Assembly (NCBI GenBank): GCA_027475525.1
Contig: JAMWFC010000087.1
Coordinates: 310,001-374,000 of the forward strand
Reading direction: 5' to 3'
Source of the DNA: Macrolepiota albuminosa
Lineage: Eukaryota > Basidiomycota > Agaricomycetes > Agaricales > Agaricaceae
DNA length: 64,000 bases
This document shows positions 20,055 through 31,330 of this stretch, piece after piece. A model generated the notes under the pieces. That model was not told where the DNA came from. It did no database searches and saw only the letters and a program-made list of their open reading frames with translations. A program made the translations under genes and the position numbers. Position 1 is the stretch's first letter, and each line of letters starts with the position of its first letter.

Positions 20055-20760
20055 TTGAGTATCTAGGCGTCATCGTATCCCCAAATGATGTTCGCATGGA
20101 TTCCCACAAAGTGGAGGCCATTGTCAACTGGCCGCAACTCCGGAATGTCAAGGAAGTACATTCCTTCTTGGGTTTCGCTAATTTCTACCAGAGATTTATA
20201 GACAATTACTCTGGTATCACGAAACCCCTCAACCGGCTCACATGCAAGGACGTTGCGTGGAACTAGGACAGTAAGTGCCAGAGCAGTTTTAATCTGCTCA
20301 AGGAGGCTTTCACAGCTGTCCCTGTACTTCGGCACTACGATCCCACCCTCCCGATCATCCTAGAATGCAACACCTCCGACTACGCCATCGCCGGGATTTT
20401 CTCGCAGATGGGACCCGACAGCAGAGAGCCCTGGCCAGTCGCCTTCTATACCCAGTCCATGATTGATGCCAAGCTCAACTACTACATCTACGACAAGGAG
20501 CTCCTTGCCATCGTTGTAGCCTTCAAGCAATGGTGGGCCTACCTCGAAGGAGCCCAGCACCGGATCCAGGTCTACTCGGATCACAACAACCTGCAGTACT
20601 TCACCATGACCAAGCAACTTAGTCAACGGCAGGCCCGATGGTCCGAGATCCTCTTGGAGTACAACTTCACAATCCAGTACTGCCTGGGATGACTTGGAGC
20701 TAAACCCGATGCCCTCACCCGTCGACCAGATGTCTACCCCAAGAAGTCATTCAAGGTGGA
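20055..20760 (+). pseudogene. Element A reverse transcriptase C-terminal half and RNase H
   Basis: Directly after element B and its CAAGG duplication, the frame continues EYLGVIVSPNDVRMDSHKVE and LGFANFYQRFIDNYSGITKP (RT thumb and connection). RNase H follows with ILECNTSDYAIAGIFSQ (about 20,360), YDKELLAIVVAFKQWW (about 20,490) and VYSDHNNLQYF (about 20,570). A TAG at about 20,263 and a TGA at about 20,690 interrupt it. Confidence 0.88.
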
Positions 20761-20762
20761 AT

Positions 20763-20916
20763 GCAATGCGTTCAATCATCGCGTGGTGATCCCTCCCAAA
20801 CATCTGAATGCTGTACTGATCTTAAACGACGAAGGAACCGCAATGCGTTCAATCATCGCGTGGTGATCCCTCCCAAACATCTGAATGCTGTACTGATCTT
20901 AAACGACGAAGGAACC
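20763..20916. repeat. 77-bp tandem duplication in element A pol
   Basis: Units start at 20,763 and 20,840 and code for NAFNHRVVIPPKHLNAVLIL twice in different frames. Confidence 0.95.
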
Positions 20917-22377
20917 CTGAGCCAGATCCGCCACGCCCTCCAAGACAAGTACTTCACTAACAATGACCCCCGCAAAACCCCCGATGGAACCAACTGGGAC
21001 CCTGCCTTCTCCTTGTCCCCTGATGAAAAACTCCTCCTCTGGGACGGCCGCATCTACGTCCTGGATCACGCCCAACTTCGCTACGACGTTCTCCACCAAC
21101 ACCACGACCACAAGCTCCGGGGACACCCTGGAATACGTAAGACCCTCCAGCTTATCTCCCAGACTTACTTTTGGCCAGGGTTGAAGAAGAATGTGACCTG
21201 CTACATTTGATCGTGCGAACCCTGCCTCCGGGCCAAGGTCCCCTGACACCAACCATATGGACTCCTGAAACCCCTGCCGGTCGGATGATGCCCCTGGTCC
21301 TCCATATCCCTGGACCACATCATTGAACTCTCAGAATCTGAAGGGTTTGATGCTATTCTTGTTGTTGTGTGTAGGCTAACCAAACAGGGCATCTTCCTAC
21401 CCTGCCACACCACGGACTTTGCCCAGCTGTTCCTTGAGCACGTCTTTGCCAAACATGGACTCCCGGACAACATCGTCTCCGACTGTGGCCCACTCTTCGT
21501 GTCCAAGTTCTGGACTTCCCTGTGTAAGGCCCTTGAAGTAAAGACTAACCTCTCTACTGCCTACTACCCCAAAACCAATAGTCAAACCAAAAGGGTCAAT
21601 CAGTCTCTCGAGCAGTACCTCCGACTGTACGTCAACTACTAGCTCCCCCTGGCCGAGTTCACCTACAACAACATGCCACACTCTGTCACCAGGGTATCGC
21701 TTTTCTTCACCAACAAAGGATACCACCCACGACTGACCCTCTTGCTCCAGGATATCCCATTGCACGCCACCCACGAGGTTCCCTGGGATCTCCAATCCCT
21801 TCACGAGTTCCTCCAAGAAGAGATCGACACTGCGAACCAGGCCTATGCGAAACACACCGACTGGAAAGGGGAAGACACCCCTGACTGGACCCCTGGGACA
21901 AAGGTATGGTTAGACCAATGCCACCTCCGCACCCGCCGGCCCTCTCCAAAGCTTGATCACAAGCACCTCGGCCCGTTCAAGATCTTGAAGAAGGTCTCAT
22001 CCCATGCCTACAAGATTGAGCTCCCCCTGGGACTTAAGGGTCTGCACCCGGTATTCCACGTCCACCTCCTGAAATGACACCCCCCGGATCCCTTCTCCAA
22101 ACAACGCCCTGAACCCCCTCCCCCAGTCGAGGTCGAGGACGAGTACCACTATGAGGTTGAAGACATCCTCGATGCCTGGAACATTCGTGGACAACCCTAC
22201 TTCCTCATACAATGGAAGGGATATGGCCCGGAGGACGACACTTGGGAACCGCGCTGAAACCTCGAAGGTGCCCTCAACAAACTCCAGAACTTCCAGCAAC
22301 GGCACCCAGGAAACGATCCTCCCGGACGCAGAACTCACAGACGGCAATAGTGGGCGTAACCCCCGCCTCTGGGCCCA
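20840..22377 (+). pseudogene. Element A integrase and chromodomain
   Basis: This would insert the cDNA. The zinc domain reads HHDHKLRGHPGIRKTLQLIS (about 21,100-21,160), followed by CEPCLRAK. The core includes SDCGPLFVSKFW (about 21,479) and a segment corresponding to the third acidic site, TNSQTKRVNQSLEQYLRLYV (about 21,575), where the usual Glu of TERVN is Lys. A GPY/F-like segment (LGPFKILKKVSSHAYKIELP) and HPVFHVHLLK follow at about 21,970-22,075. A chromodomain ([12 protein letters not shown]...[17 protein letters not shown]) lies at about 22,145-22,255. Four or more stops, mostly TGA, make it inactive. Confidence 0.88.
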
Positions 22378-22611
22378 GTAGGGATTCAACTCCCGTGTAT
22401 ATTTCCTGTTCCCCCTCTATAATTCACCTTTTTTTAGTACTTCTCCGCAGTAGCGCCCTGGAGTCTGGACAAGGTACTCTCTCCAGTTTCCCTGCCACCT
22501 TACTTACACTATCTCTTGACTCCAGGAGATCAATTATATACATTTCTATATATACACGATTTTACAGTTAGCAGTACCAAGAAGTAGACAACAGCAAGAA
22601 AACAGGGATCC

Positions 22612-24636
22612 CTAGAGCTGGGGCCCCGAACTACCCTCATCCTCCCCTCCTCTCGGCCAGCCCCAGAAATCCTCCCCCACCCCCTCTGGACCGTGCTCCT
22701 GCCACACCTCCTCGGCCAGCTGGTCCCAAGATGGGAGCTGCTTGCCCTCATCCAGGACCCGCTCGAACCACGATCCTGGGGCTGGGACGTTCCTCCGCAA
22801 AGGCCACCCAGAAGCTGTCAACCTGAAAAGTGAGTGGCTTCGCCTGAAACGTGTTAAGACATTGGGTGAGGAATGTACGCCATTTTTGGGGGTCCTGGCC
22901 CATGAATGCATCGGGCTTTTGAATGTCCAGGCATCCTTTGCGGGTGAGGGCATCGCGAGTGTCGTCTGGTCTGGCAGCATTGCAAGGAGGGGGGCCAGCA
23001 TTGTAGTAGTAGTAATAATGGTTACCCCCCCCTCCTTGTGGAGGAAAGGCACTGAGGGCAAGGCCCCACCCGCCTGGAGGGCCTCCTCCGGGTGGCTCAC
23101 CTGGGGGCCTGCGGCCACCACCAACCTCCCCAACAAGTCCAGACCCCACCCCACCCTGGGGTTCCCTGCCTCCAACCGTAATCCCTCTTGCAGGGACGCA
23201 AATGCCGTGGCAGCCCCATCTAGGAGCAGGCGATGCTCCTGAGCCCAGCCTGAAGATATCAGTACCGACCTGACCACAAGAAAGGAGAGACACTCACTCA
23301 AGGAGGCCATGTGTCCAATAACCACGTCCTGGCGCAAGGCCTCGACCAACCCAGGCTCGAGGGACCTTGCCCTGGGAGCCCCACCCCCTGCTTCAGCCTG
23401 GCCTTCATGGTGTCCAGCTGAGCCTTGGCTCCCCCCCGAGCCACCCTCGCCTCCTCCAGCTCCTGGAGGGCCATCTCGCAATCCTCCTCCAGCCCCCTTC
23501 AGAGCGCCGCCTCCTCCCTCGCCCCCTCCTTGTGCTTCTCCCTCTCCTGGTCAGCCTGCTCGAGGCACTCCTGCAGAGCCCTCACCTCGACATCCAGCAG
23601 TCACCCGGATAATGGGGAGAACATTGCCAGGGAGAGGCATGCTGGGGAAACTGGAAATGGGGTCTCCGTGGGCAGACACACCCTTTTAGAGGGCCCTGGG
23701 GAGGGGCTGGGTGATGCCCGCTGCTTCCCCTTGTCTGGTCACCCCCCACAACCCCCCTGCCCCTGGGTGCTGGACTGAGTGACCTGGCGCATAATCAACA
23801 CCACGGGCCGGCTCCGGCCCCCTACTCGGACGACTCCCCCCTCCTCTGCCCCACCCCCCAAACCTCCCACGGGCACCCCCCCTGGACCCCCAGCAGGCAC
23901 CTCCTCCAGGACCCCTTCTGGCTCCGCTACCCAGGTCCTCTCCTCTACCCCCATCCTCCGATTCCAATGGCCACCCCTGCTCCCATGACACACCGTACGC
24001 CCTCCACAGCGCCAAGACAGAACACCGCTCATGATTGAGGCGACACGCCTTGCACACTGAGGTGTCCCATTGAGATGAGGGGGCCAGGGCCTCGAACAAG
24101 CAGGAGACCTGCCGGCGGGCGCAGTGGAGGCACTAGGCACTCAAATCAGCTATGAAATCAGGAGCACGAGACAACCTACCGGCCCATTACTGATGCACCA
24201 GGCATGGGAAGGCAGGCCCTGGGGCCTCTCCAGGGCATGCTCGAACTGTTCTTGCGACACGCCCGCCCATGGAATGCGCTGATCCTCCGGGACCATAGAA
24301 ATGGTCCCCATGCCCATCCTGGACTGCCGGAAACAGGGAGCGATGAGACGAGGCCGTGGGGAAGGGCGATGGCAGGAGGGGCGGACAGTTATCCATGTAA
24401 AGGAAGGCGCAGGATGGCTGGAACCCACCCCAGGAGCTGACTGGGACCTGCCTCCAGGGCAGGAGTGTTGCGTTGTCCTGGAAAGGAAGGTCAGTTGAGA
24501 TAAGCAGATGACGTGGGAAGCGCTCACGTTGTTGGGCGAGCGCCGCCACATGCTCTCAGTCAAGGCGAGCCCAGTACCGCATATCCCGGGCTTCCCAGGC
24601 CATGAGGGGCGCAACCTCGTTAGTTTGTGGGGGCAT
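22612..24636 (-). pseudogene. Element A antisense accessory gene, spliced, cysteine-rich
   Basis: I do not recognise the family. Between pol and the 3' LTR, the minus strand carries a coding region opposite to gag-pol. It begins MPPQTNEVAPLMAWEARDMR at 24,636 and has one TGA near 24,557. A likely 66-nt intron (GTGCATCAG...TGCCTAG, about 24,127-24,192) joins it to a cysteine cluster CLHCARRQVSCLFEAL...CKACRLNHERC. A Gly/Arg-rich stretch and an alpha-helical C-terminal part (ALRQDVVIGHMASLSECLSF) follow. Its 3' part overlaps the inverted gag segment. Cys spacing suggests a zinc cluster. Because the gene is antisense, its introns would survive reverse transcription of the element RNA. Stops suggest it is now dead. 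Confidence 0.6.
22795..23112 (-). repeat. Inverted copy of element A gag segment
   Basis: This is the reverse complement of 10,387-10,682 with high similarity. It preserves about 20-30 bp of gag (coding GQDPQKWRTFL) that are deleted at 10,594. Its presence downstream of pol makes the element RNA self-complementary over about 300 nt. Confidence 0.88.
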
Positions 24637-24775
24637 CGGGGAATGCGTCAGCATACGCAACATGGTTGAGTTTGATGGTAAAATTTTTTTTGATACGTGG
24701 CAAGTCAGGTCCCAGATCCCACAATTGGACCCCAGTCCAAACCACTGGCTACACGTGCCTCAGAGGGTCTTGGCA

Positions 24776-24790
24776 CTGAGGGGGGGGTGA
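24776..24790 (+). promoter_or_regulatory. Element A polypurine tract
   Basis: A run of G preceded by GA and ending GTGA lies directly before the TGTCACGACC start of the 3' LTR, the expected plus-strand primer. Confidence 0.8.
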
Positions 24791-25528
24791 TGTCACGACC
24801 CCTCCCCTCCGGATCCACCCCGGGACATCCCTGGAACACCATCTGGGACCCTCCCTCCGACCCCACAGGACATGCCCCGCCATCACGACTACCGACACCG
24901 CCATCACACGCATCAAGGGCCGCCATCAGCTGCCACCAGCCCCAATCAACAATCAGATCATGTGACTTACTTCCGGCCATCACGCATCACGCATCACAGC
25001 TCCCTCCACGCCAATTGATCGTGCGCCCCACACACGCGATCCAAGTATACAGTCTCTGCCTGCTACTCAATAACTCCCGGAACCCATCCCAGACACCCTG
25101 GAACCCCAAGACCCGGTTCCGTAGTACTTATAGCGTAGTTCCCCATTGTATTCGCTAGTCTTGATATTAACTTGGATAACTTGAATTGTTGCGTGCCCTC
25201 TGCTTGACTGGTATGCACTGACTGGCACGCTTTGACTGGCATGCTTGAATAATCGCGTGCTCTAAGTTTGGTACGCACTTTGCGACTTATAATTTGTTAA
25301 CCTGGTCTCATCTTAGAACTCCCAGTTCACGACTTGACCCCCACCCGGCCCTCAGCTATTCAAAACCCAACCCCGGATCAAGTCCCCTCTCCCGGGATCA
25401 CCCCTGTCTGCATCTTGAACCCCGGAGTCCTAGCCCCGGAGTTCCAGACACCCAAGTATCTGTAGATCAAGTCCACATTGTAAAGGCGTTGCTTTCCCAG
25501 AAAGCCCCCGACTCAGCGGAACCTAACA
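24791..25528 (+). mobile_element. Element A 3' LTR
   Basis: The LTR is 738 bp, from TGTCACGACC to CGGAACCTAACA; the terminal TGACA has mutated to TAACA. It is followed by the GCCAC target duplication. It contains short segments missing from the 5' LTR, for example CATCAAGGGCCGCCATCAGC and CATCCCAGACACC. Confidence 0.93.
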
Positions 25529-26740
25529 GCCACAGATGACCAAAGAGACCAGCCAGTTCTGCTTGACCTGCAAGTTTTGTCAGCAGTCAGAAGTATTAAT
25601 ACTTAAGCTATCAGAGAAGCTCCATTGACTTCCAATTTCTGTCAAATCCTGAGATTCTATAAGAATGGACTTTCTTGGTCCATTTTTTGAATTGAAGAGT
25701 TATAACTATCTATAGCTAGTAATCTGGTGAATGACTAGTATGGTCTATTTAATTCCTGTGAAGACGACCATGATAGCCTTAGACTTGTCATGGATCTATC
25801 TCAAAGAGATAGTTCAACTGCATCAATTACCCAGCTCAATTGTCAGTGATCAAGACTCTAAGTTTACTTTCAAATAGTAGAAGGAGCTTCACAAACTGCT
25901 CAGAACAAAATTGCTCATGTCAACTTTGTTTCATTCACAGATGAATAGGCAGACAGAATGTGCAAATTAAAATATCATGTAGATACTACACGCATTTGTG
26001 CATCCTGATTAGAAGAACTGGGTAGATTGATGTCCATTTGTTGAGGTCACAATTAACATAAGCATATCAGAAACAATGAGGTATTCACTCTTTGAACTCC
26101 ATAATGGCTATATGCCATCAATAATTTAAGAACTTTGTACAGATGAAGTAATTCATACTAGCATCAAGCACTTTGCATACAATGCACTAAGAAACTTATC
26201 TGATGCATACAATACAATCATAAAATTATATGTGTAGCAAACACAACATGCAAATACTGGCAAATGGGATGAACCTGATATTGAGAAAGGTACCTCAGTC
26301 TACCTGTCAATCGAAGAACTTGAACCTGCCTAAAGGCAAAGTGAGTAAGTTGTGCACAAAGTAGATTGAACCATATAAGGTCCTTGAAGCTGAGCCTATC
26401 ATGTCAAACTACATACTGGAACTACCAGCAGTGAGTGCTACAAGCATGTAGAATTGTCTCTAAGTTCCATGTGTTGCTACTGCAACTATACCTGGCAAAT
26501 AATAATGTGCTGTTTCCTAATTGTGCAACACCAGAGCCCTACAACTTTGGAACTGGTAATGACCAGGAGTGGTTTGTAGATGACCTCATAGGTCATTGAT
26601 GGACAGTGGACAGACATCTCAAATTCAAAGTGAGATGGAGTTTAGATAATACTACCTGGGAACCTCTGACAAGCTGCAAGGATCTAGCAGTACTGGATTA
26701 TTATCCCAAATTGTATGACATGAAACATCCACAGCAGTTG
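25529..26740 (+). pseudogene. Element C integrase, part 2, and chromodomain
   Basis: This continues the integrase cut at 8,084. MTKETSQFCLTCKFCQQS gives the two zinc Cys, and SIRMDFLGPFFELKSYNYL the first core Asp. IVSDQDSKFTFK gives the second Asp (about 25,845). The third acidic region follows. A chromodomain-like segment lies at about 26,565-26,720 (EWFVDDLIG...LKFKVRWSLDNTTWEPL). Stops and frameshifts abound. The match to C' runs to about KFHV; beyond that C' differs and lacks this chromodomain. Confidence 0.85.
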
Positions 26741-29700
26741 GCAAAATATACATAGTGCACATGAGGTGGTGGTTAGTAGATAAAGTCCACTTTGATGACC
26801 AGTTGAGTGCTTAAGCCACACTGATGGCCAAATATTTGTAGTTGTTTACATTACTAGTAGAGTTAGAGATTTTTTTTTTCTCTTTCTGACTCCCAACACA
26901 TGCCTTACCTATGTGTTTTTTGATCAATGGCCTATTGAAGGCCACCAAAAGATAATCAGAACCTACCAAGGCTCTGGTAGAAAGAGGAGACCCTCAAGTA
27001 TACATCATTTTCAGCAAGCTCCATATCAGTATCAAGTGCAGCAGCCATATCAGGTGGCTGAGCACTATCAAATAGCAGAACTAGTCTATCCAGGCTGCAA
27101 GGAGCTGCTTCCTTACCAGACACTGCTCTACCCACAACAGATGGAGGTAGACAATGATGGGTGCTATGAGCACCCAGTTGAAGATGTATGCTGAGAGTGC
27201 TTTTATCAGATGCCTCTTCTGTGACTGCCTGCACCAGTACCAACATATGCAGTTGCAGTGGTGGGACCATCACCATTGCCATGAGCACACCAGCCCATGG
27301 TAGAACAGTATTCAGAATATGCACTTGTTGGAGTGTGGATTTTGCTGGCCCTCTTTATTGCCTATAAGGTAAATTTAATTATTCTCTTTATTTCTTACTT
27401 CTGTGTACCACCTATCCCTTGACTTCTATGTTTATCAGTCTTTGTAAGGGTGACCTCTAGAGGCTGTGGCTCAGTCACACAGCTGGCAGAGGGAGATCCA
27501 AAGTGTATTAGAGTATGTACTAACAATATCATAATAACTACTCACCTGGCAGAGGGAAATCTAAAGAGAACAAGTCTAGGGATTTTCTATGCCAGGTTGG
27601 ATGCTTCTGGGGCCTCTGAAGCATGGAAAACAACTGTACAGTACAACAAAACCTTAAAAACTCAAAAATTGCCTACACAAATAATTGCACAAATAAGGGG
27701 CAAACTCTGGCAAACTCTGGCTTATGTAAGCAGTCTGGTGCTGAGGGGCCCACACTTGTCTGAATGGTAGCTAAAGAACCAGAGCACCTCAAGGGCTGAG
27801 AATAGTACTAACAGATAGTGTTGAAAGAATAGAAACAGTAAAATGAGATAATGTCAGAAGAAATAAAAGAATGAATGAAAGAAGAGTGAAGAGATAAGGA
27901 GTAAAGGAAGGAAGAAATGAGGAGTCTCCTGACAGTCTTTGGATCAAACCTTATTTCTAGAACTTCTATAAATTTTATTTGTTGGCATACAGCCACCCTC
28001 AGCTGTCTGCAATACTTGTGAGACTCTGAGGATGAGTGTTTTACTATACTCACTTGATATCAGTTACTTATTAGGTGTCATAGGTCTTACTGTATTATTC
28101 TACAGGTAATAATACAGCCATCTGCCATACTTGCAAGACTCTGAGGTTCTTACCGTATTATTCTACAGCATTACAAGCACAAGTATCAACAATGCCAGAA
28201 GCACTTCTTTGCTAATTGGAAGCAGTAGGACAGCCAGTGCCTGCAACTGCATCCTTTCTGCAGGACAGTCTGGCCCTCATGGTGATTGAAGAGTTGCTCA
28301 ACCAGATCAAGCTCATGAACTAACAGCACGTATCTGTGCTGGAACAGATTGACCATGCATCTAAGTGCAAAGTTCTGACATATGAGAAACCAACCATTGA
28401 GATCAAGCAGGCTAAGTACCAGCCCACCCAACTGATTGAACCTCTATGAGCATGGCCTTCAATGGCAGCACAATTTACATGCCCAAAGCAGCCCATAGCC
28501 TTGTCATCATTGTTGCAGTTGCCTGCTGTGGCTCTCCAGGGCCACCCTGTGGAGTTGCTGGCTGTGGTCAGTAAATACTGGTGGAACTGTTATTGGATCA
28601 GTAGGACCCCACACATTTAGTAGCTCTGAGTGTGGAGACCAAACTTGTTGCTACAGTGCCAAGAGCACCTGCTAATACTACATCCTAAGCTGAGTCTGGA
28701 GGAAGAATTCTGGCACGACCTGCACCTGCACCTCTAGTAGCTCAGCCACCATTGTCATCAGCTAGTCAAGATCTGGCATTGTCATCCCATGCTCTGGACA
28801 AGCCAGAATCACCTTGTCAGCATCATAGCTGTAAACTGCCACTTGATGCATCCAAACTGAAAGTCATGGAGTTTTCATCCAACATACCTGAACAAGCTGA
28901 ATTAGCTCAAATGTTATTTATGCTATCTATATTACTGCCAGATCTATTAGCACAGTACCCAGTAGTTGTACTGGCACCAGACCTGTGCATGCCAGCACAG
29001 TACAATGGTCTGGTTGTGACTCAGAAAAAGCAAACAGTGCCTAGAAAAGCAAGGCTAAAGCTGTCTCCCTGTCTGACAAGAGTAACTATGGAGAGTTGAG
29101 CTTGGAGCAGGAGAAGAAGAAAGAAGAAGAGAAAATAGCTGCTGACTATTTCCAATGTGTCACACATAATAAGCACATTGCAAAGAAAAAGGCAAATCAT
29201 GCCAGAGCAGAACAAGCCCTTTGATATAGGGCTGAGAATGATTTCTTAGAGAGAATCCCTGATAGTTTGGGGGCTGCTTGACATTGAGTGGATGAACACA
29301 TGCTTCAGAGGGGCACTGAGTCACTGCACTTATTATTTGTATCATACAAATACTGTCTTGATGGGGCCCAATGCTAGTTGAGCTGCTGCTTATGAGTTTG
29401 CCTCTGGGCATTGTGCTAACAACATACCTGGCATGATCATATATAAACATGCTCCTTGTGGCCTCCCTCACACTCCATTTATGAATCAGCATGTCCCTTG
29501 TCATGACAGAATTATTGTGTATATGCTAATCACAGAGCTTCAGATATTTGCACAGCAAACAGATGAGGCCCTTCATGACAAAATGATGCAGCTCCTCATT
29601 ATGGAGCCACAGTATCAAGACCTTATCAACCCAATACAAAGTCAGGAGGACCTTGCCCTTGTGGAACACAGGCACATTCCATGGTGCTTTTTGCACACAA

Positions 29701-30520
29701 AAGAAGATGGTTCTTCTATGCTGTACATAATGCACACACCTGATTCAACTACACCCTTCAACCTCAACTAGCTGGCTCAGTATGTGCTGGTCTTTGGTCA
29801 TCCAGGGATGGAGAACACATATCAGGGCATTGCAGTAGATCTTGCCTACCATATGTACTAGTAAATTCTCTTTGAGTTTGCATTGTGTCAAGCTCTCTAT
29901 GCAAACAGTGCAGCCAAACCTGCAATTGTCTGGCACATGACCTTCATGGCCCACCCAGGACTATACCATAAGGCAGTCACCTCTTACAATGCTGCATTTC
30001 CTGAGCAGCCTCTTCTTCTAACATGGGGCTCAGCTCAAGATATGACAAGTCCATGTGCCTGATGATAAGGCATGGAATTTTTCAAATGATGACACTCTAT
30101 GTATCCTATTACACAACTATATCTTGCTAGACTGAGTAGACCACATGTACATGTATGGCATGGTCTTTCTGGAACAGCAGTTCCATCAACCAACAATGTC
30201 TCTGGACAACTTTTCAGGAAATTGACAATGAACACATGCAGTGCCTTGCAAAATAAAGAACTCCTCCCACAGTCTCTCAGTAGGATAGGTCAATCTCTTG
30301 AAACAAATGTCAGCACATGATACACTGCCAACTAATGCTTCTGCAATTAATGTTGTGTTCACTGAGCTTGTATTGATAAATTCACCTGCTGTTGAGAGGC
30401 TGTCAACTCCACCAAGGACAGAATTGGAGCCTCTTCCTTCTGCAATTGATATCACAACAGAGGAAGAGGCAATGGTGATGGAGACAGGCAAAATCACTAG
30501 AGCCTCATGAAAAGGTCCTA
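26741..30520 (+). pseudogene. Element C ORF3 remnant (extra ORF downstream of pol)
   Basis: I do not recognise the family. Pieces match the ORF3 of C' in order. A Tyr/Gln/Pro-rich start (26,913-27,190) corresponds to the PQ-rich N-terminus of C'. LEAVGQPVPATASFLQDSLALMVI (about 28,205) corresponds to LISAGQQVPPESAFLADPVAQVVI. LAQYVLVFGHPGMENTYQGIAVD (about 29,770) corresponds to LAQNVLYFCRPGMMNSVYGIAVD, and HPGLYHKAVTSYNAAFPEQP (about 29,953) to CPGLYREAVADYDTTNPSTP. A solo B-family LTR splits it at 27,443. Conservation of the order in two diverged copies shows ORF3 is a normal part of this retrotransposon family. Confidence 0.75.
27443..27934 (-). mobile_element. Solo LTR, B family (in element C ORF3)
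   Basis: TGTAAGGGTGACC to CTCCTGACA, 492 bp, long version, with a perfect GTCTT duplication (27,438-27,442 and 27,935-27,939). It has accumulated C-to-T changes relative to element B. Confidence 0.93.
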
Positions 30521-30858
30521 GACCCCATATCTTATATAGATAATAATGAGTCCTCACTCAACCATTTTGATGCTGACATGCCATTTTAGTATGCACATGT
30601 ATATTTCAGTATTTTTTGCTAATTTTATATTATTACTTTTTGCTACCCAATCTATACATGTGTGACCACACAATACCTTAAGTCATGAGTGACTTCACTG
30701 TAATGCTGACAATGTCAACAGAACTGACATGTAACTACTAACCTCTCTTTAGGTCCTATTACTCCTCTTTTTGGAGTACTCCATTACCTTGCACTTTCTG
30801 TGCATTCTCTATGCCCTATCTTTTGATTAGACTGAGTATTCAGTCTCATTGAGGAGTA
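30521..30858. other. Non-coding tail of element C
   Basis: AT-rich, CpG-poor sequence between the ORF3 remnant and the presumed 3' LTR. I see no gene. The last bases (CAGTCTCATTGAGGAGTA) match the region just before the C' 3' LTR, where a polypurine tract lies. Confidence 0.5.
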
Positions 30859-31330
30859 TGTAACAGATATCACACTAGTTACAAGCATCACTAACACTAT
30901 TGCCAGCTTGCAGAGTATTACATAAGCAACTTCTTGTATTCACTCTAGTTACTAGTCAAATCTGATACTGCAGTCTGATTTAGTACTGTGTGACCCACAC
31001 AAGACAGTTCTAGCTCATAACCTCTGGTTACAGCTACCAAGTATGCTCATGAAGATAGTAAGTGTAATGGCTTGCTCCATTACACTGAGTCCACATATTC
31101 TCAATAGTTTTTCTTTGCACATTATAGCCAGTACCAATAGACAGGTTCTGACTTACAGTTCTCTTTGAGAAAAACTTTGTAACACTACTATTACATTTGT
31201 TTTAAGTCAATTTGCATTGACTTCTGCCTATGGCAAGCATTCAAACTTCTTTTGAGAAGTTCCCATTATTGAGTGATTGTATCATAATGTTAACTTTATA
31301 ATTCTAAATTTTCATAGAAATAGTAGTGTC
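30859..31330 (+). mobile_element. Probable element C 3' LTR (decayed)
   Basis: The start TGTAACAGATAT follows the same pre-LTR sequence as TGTAACATATTG of C' (53,204 downward on the minus strand). The right end is uncertain. A segment at 30,918-31,030 recurs at about 32,138-32,250 (CAACTTCTTGTATTCACTCT and following), suggesting a further LTR fragment. Confidence 0.5.

Larger units (their letters stand above)
8085..25528 (+). mobile_element. Element A, decayed Ty3/Gypsy chromovirus with LTRs
   Basis: This is a full-structure LTR retrotransposon in plus orientation, bounded by 5-bp duplications GCCAC (8,080-8,084 and 25,529-25,533). It has 5' and 3' LTRs, a self-complementary primer-binding site, gag, protease, RT, RNase H, integrase with a chromodomain, an antisense accessory gene and a polypurine tract before the 3' LTR. 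It carries many stops, has lost the RT catalytic box, and is split inside RT by element B. The two LTRs differ by several short indels (696 and 738 bp), so the insertion is not recent. It is GC-richer than the element C sequence around it. Confidence 0.93.

Noticed and set aside
20899..21855. Minus-strand ORFs opposite element A integrase
   Set aside because: They mirror the integrase coding strand and contain no recognisable domain of their own.
27365..27442. GTAAATTT...TTTATCAG before the solo LTR in element C as an intron of ORF3
   Set aside because: The homologous place in C' shows no intron and ORF3 is in sense orientation, where an intron would be lost on retrotransposition. Likely chance.
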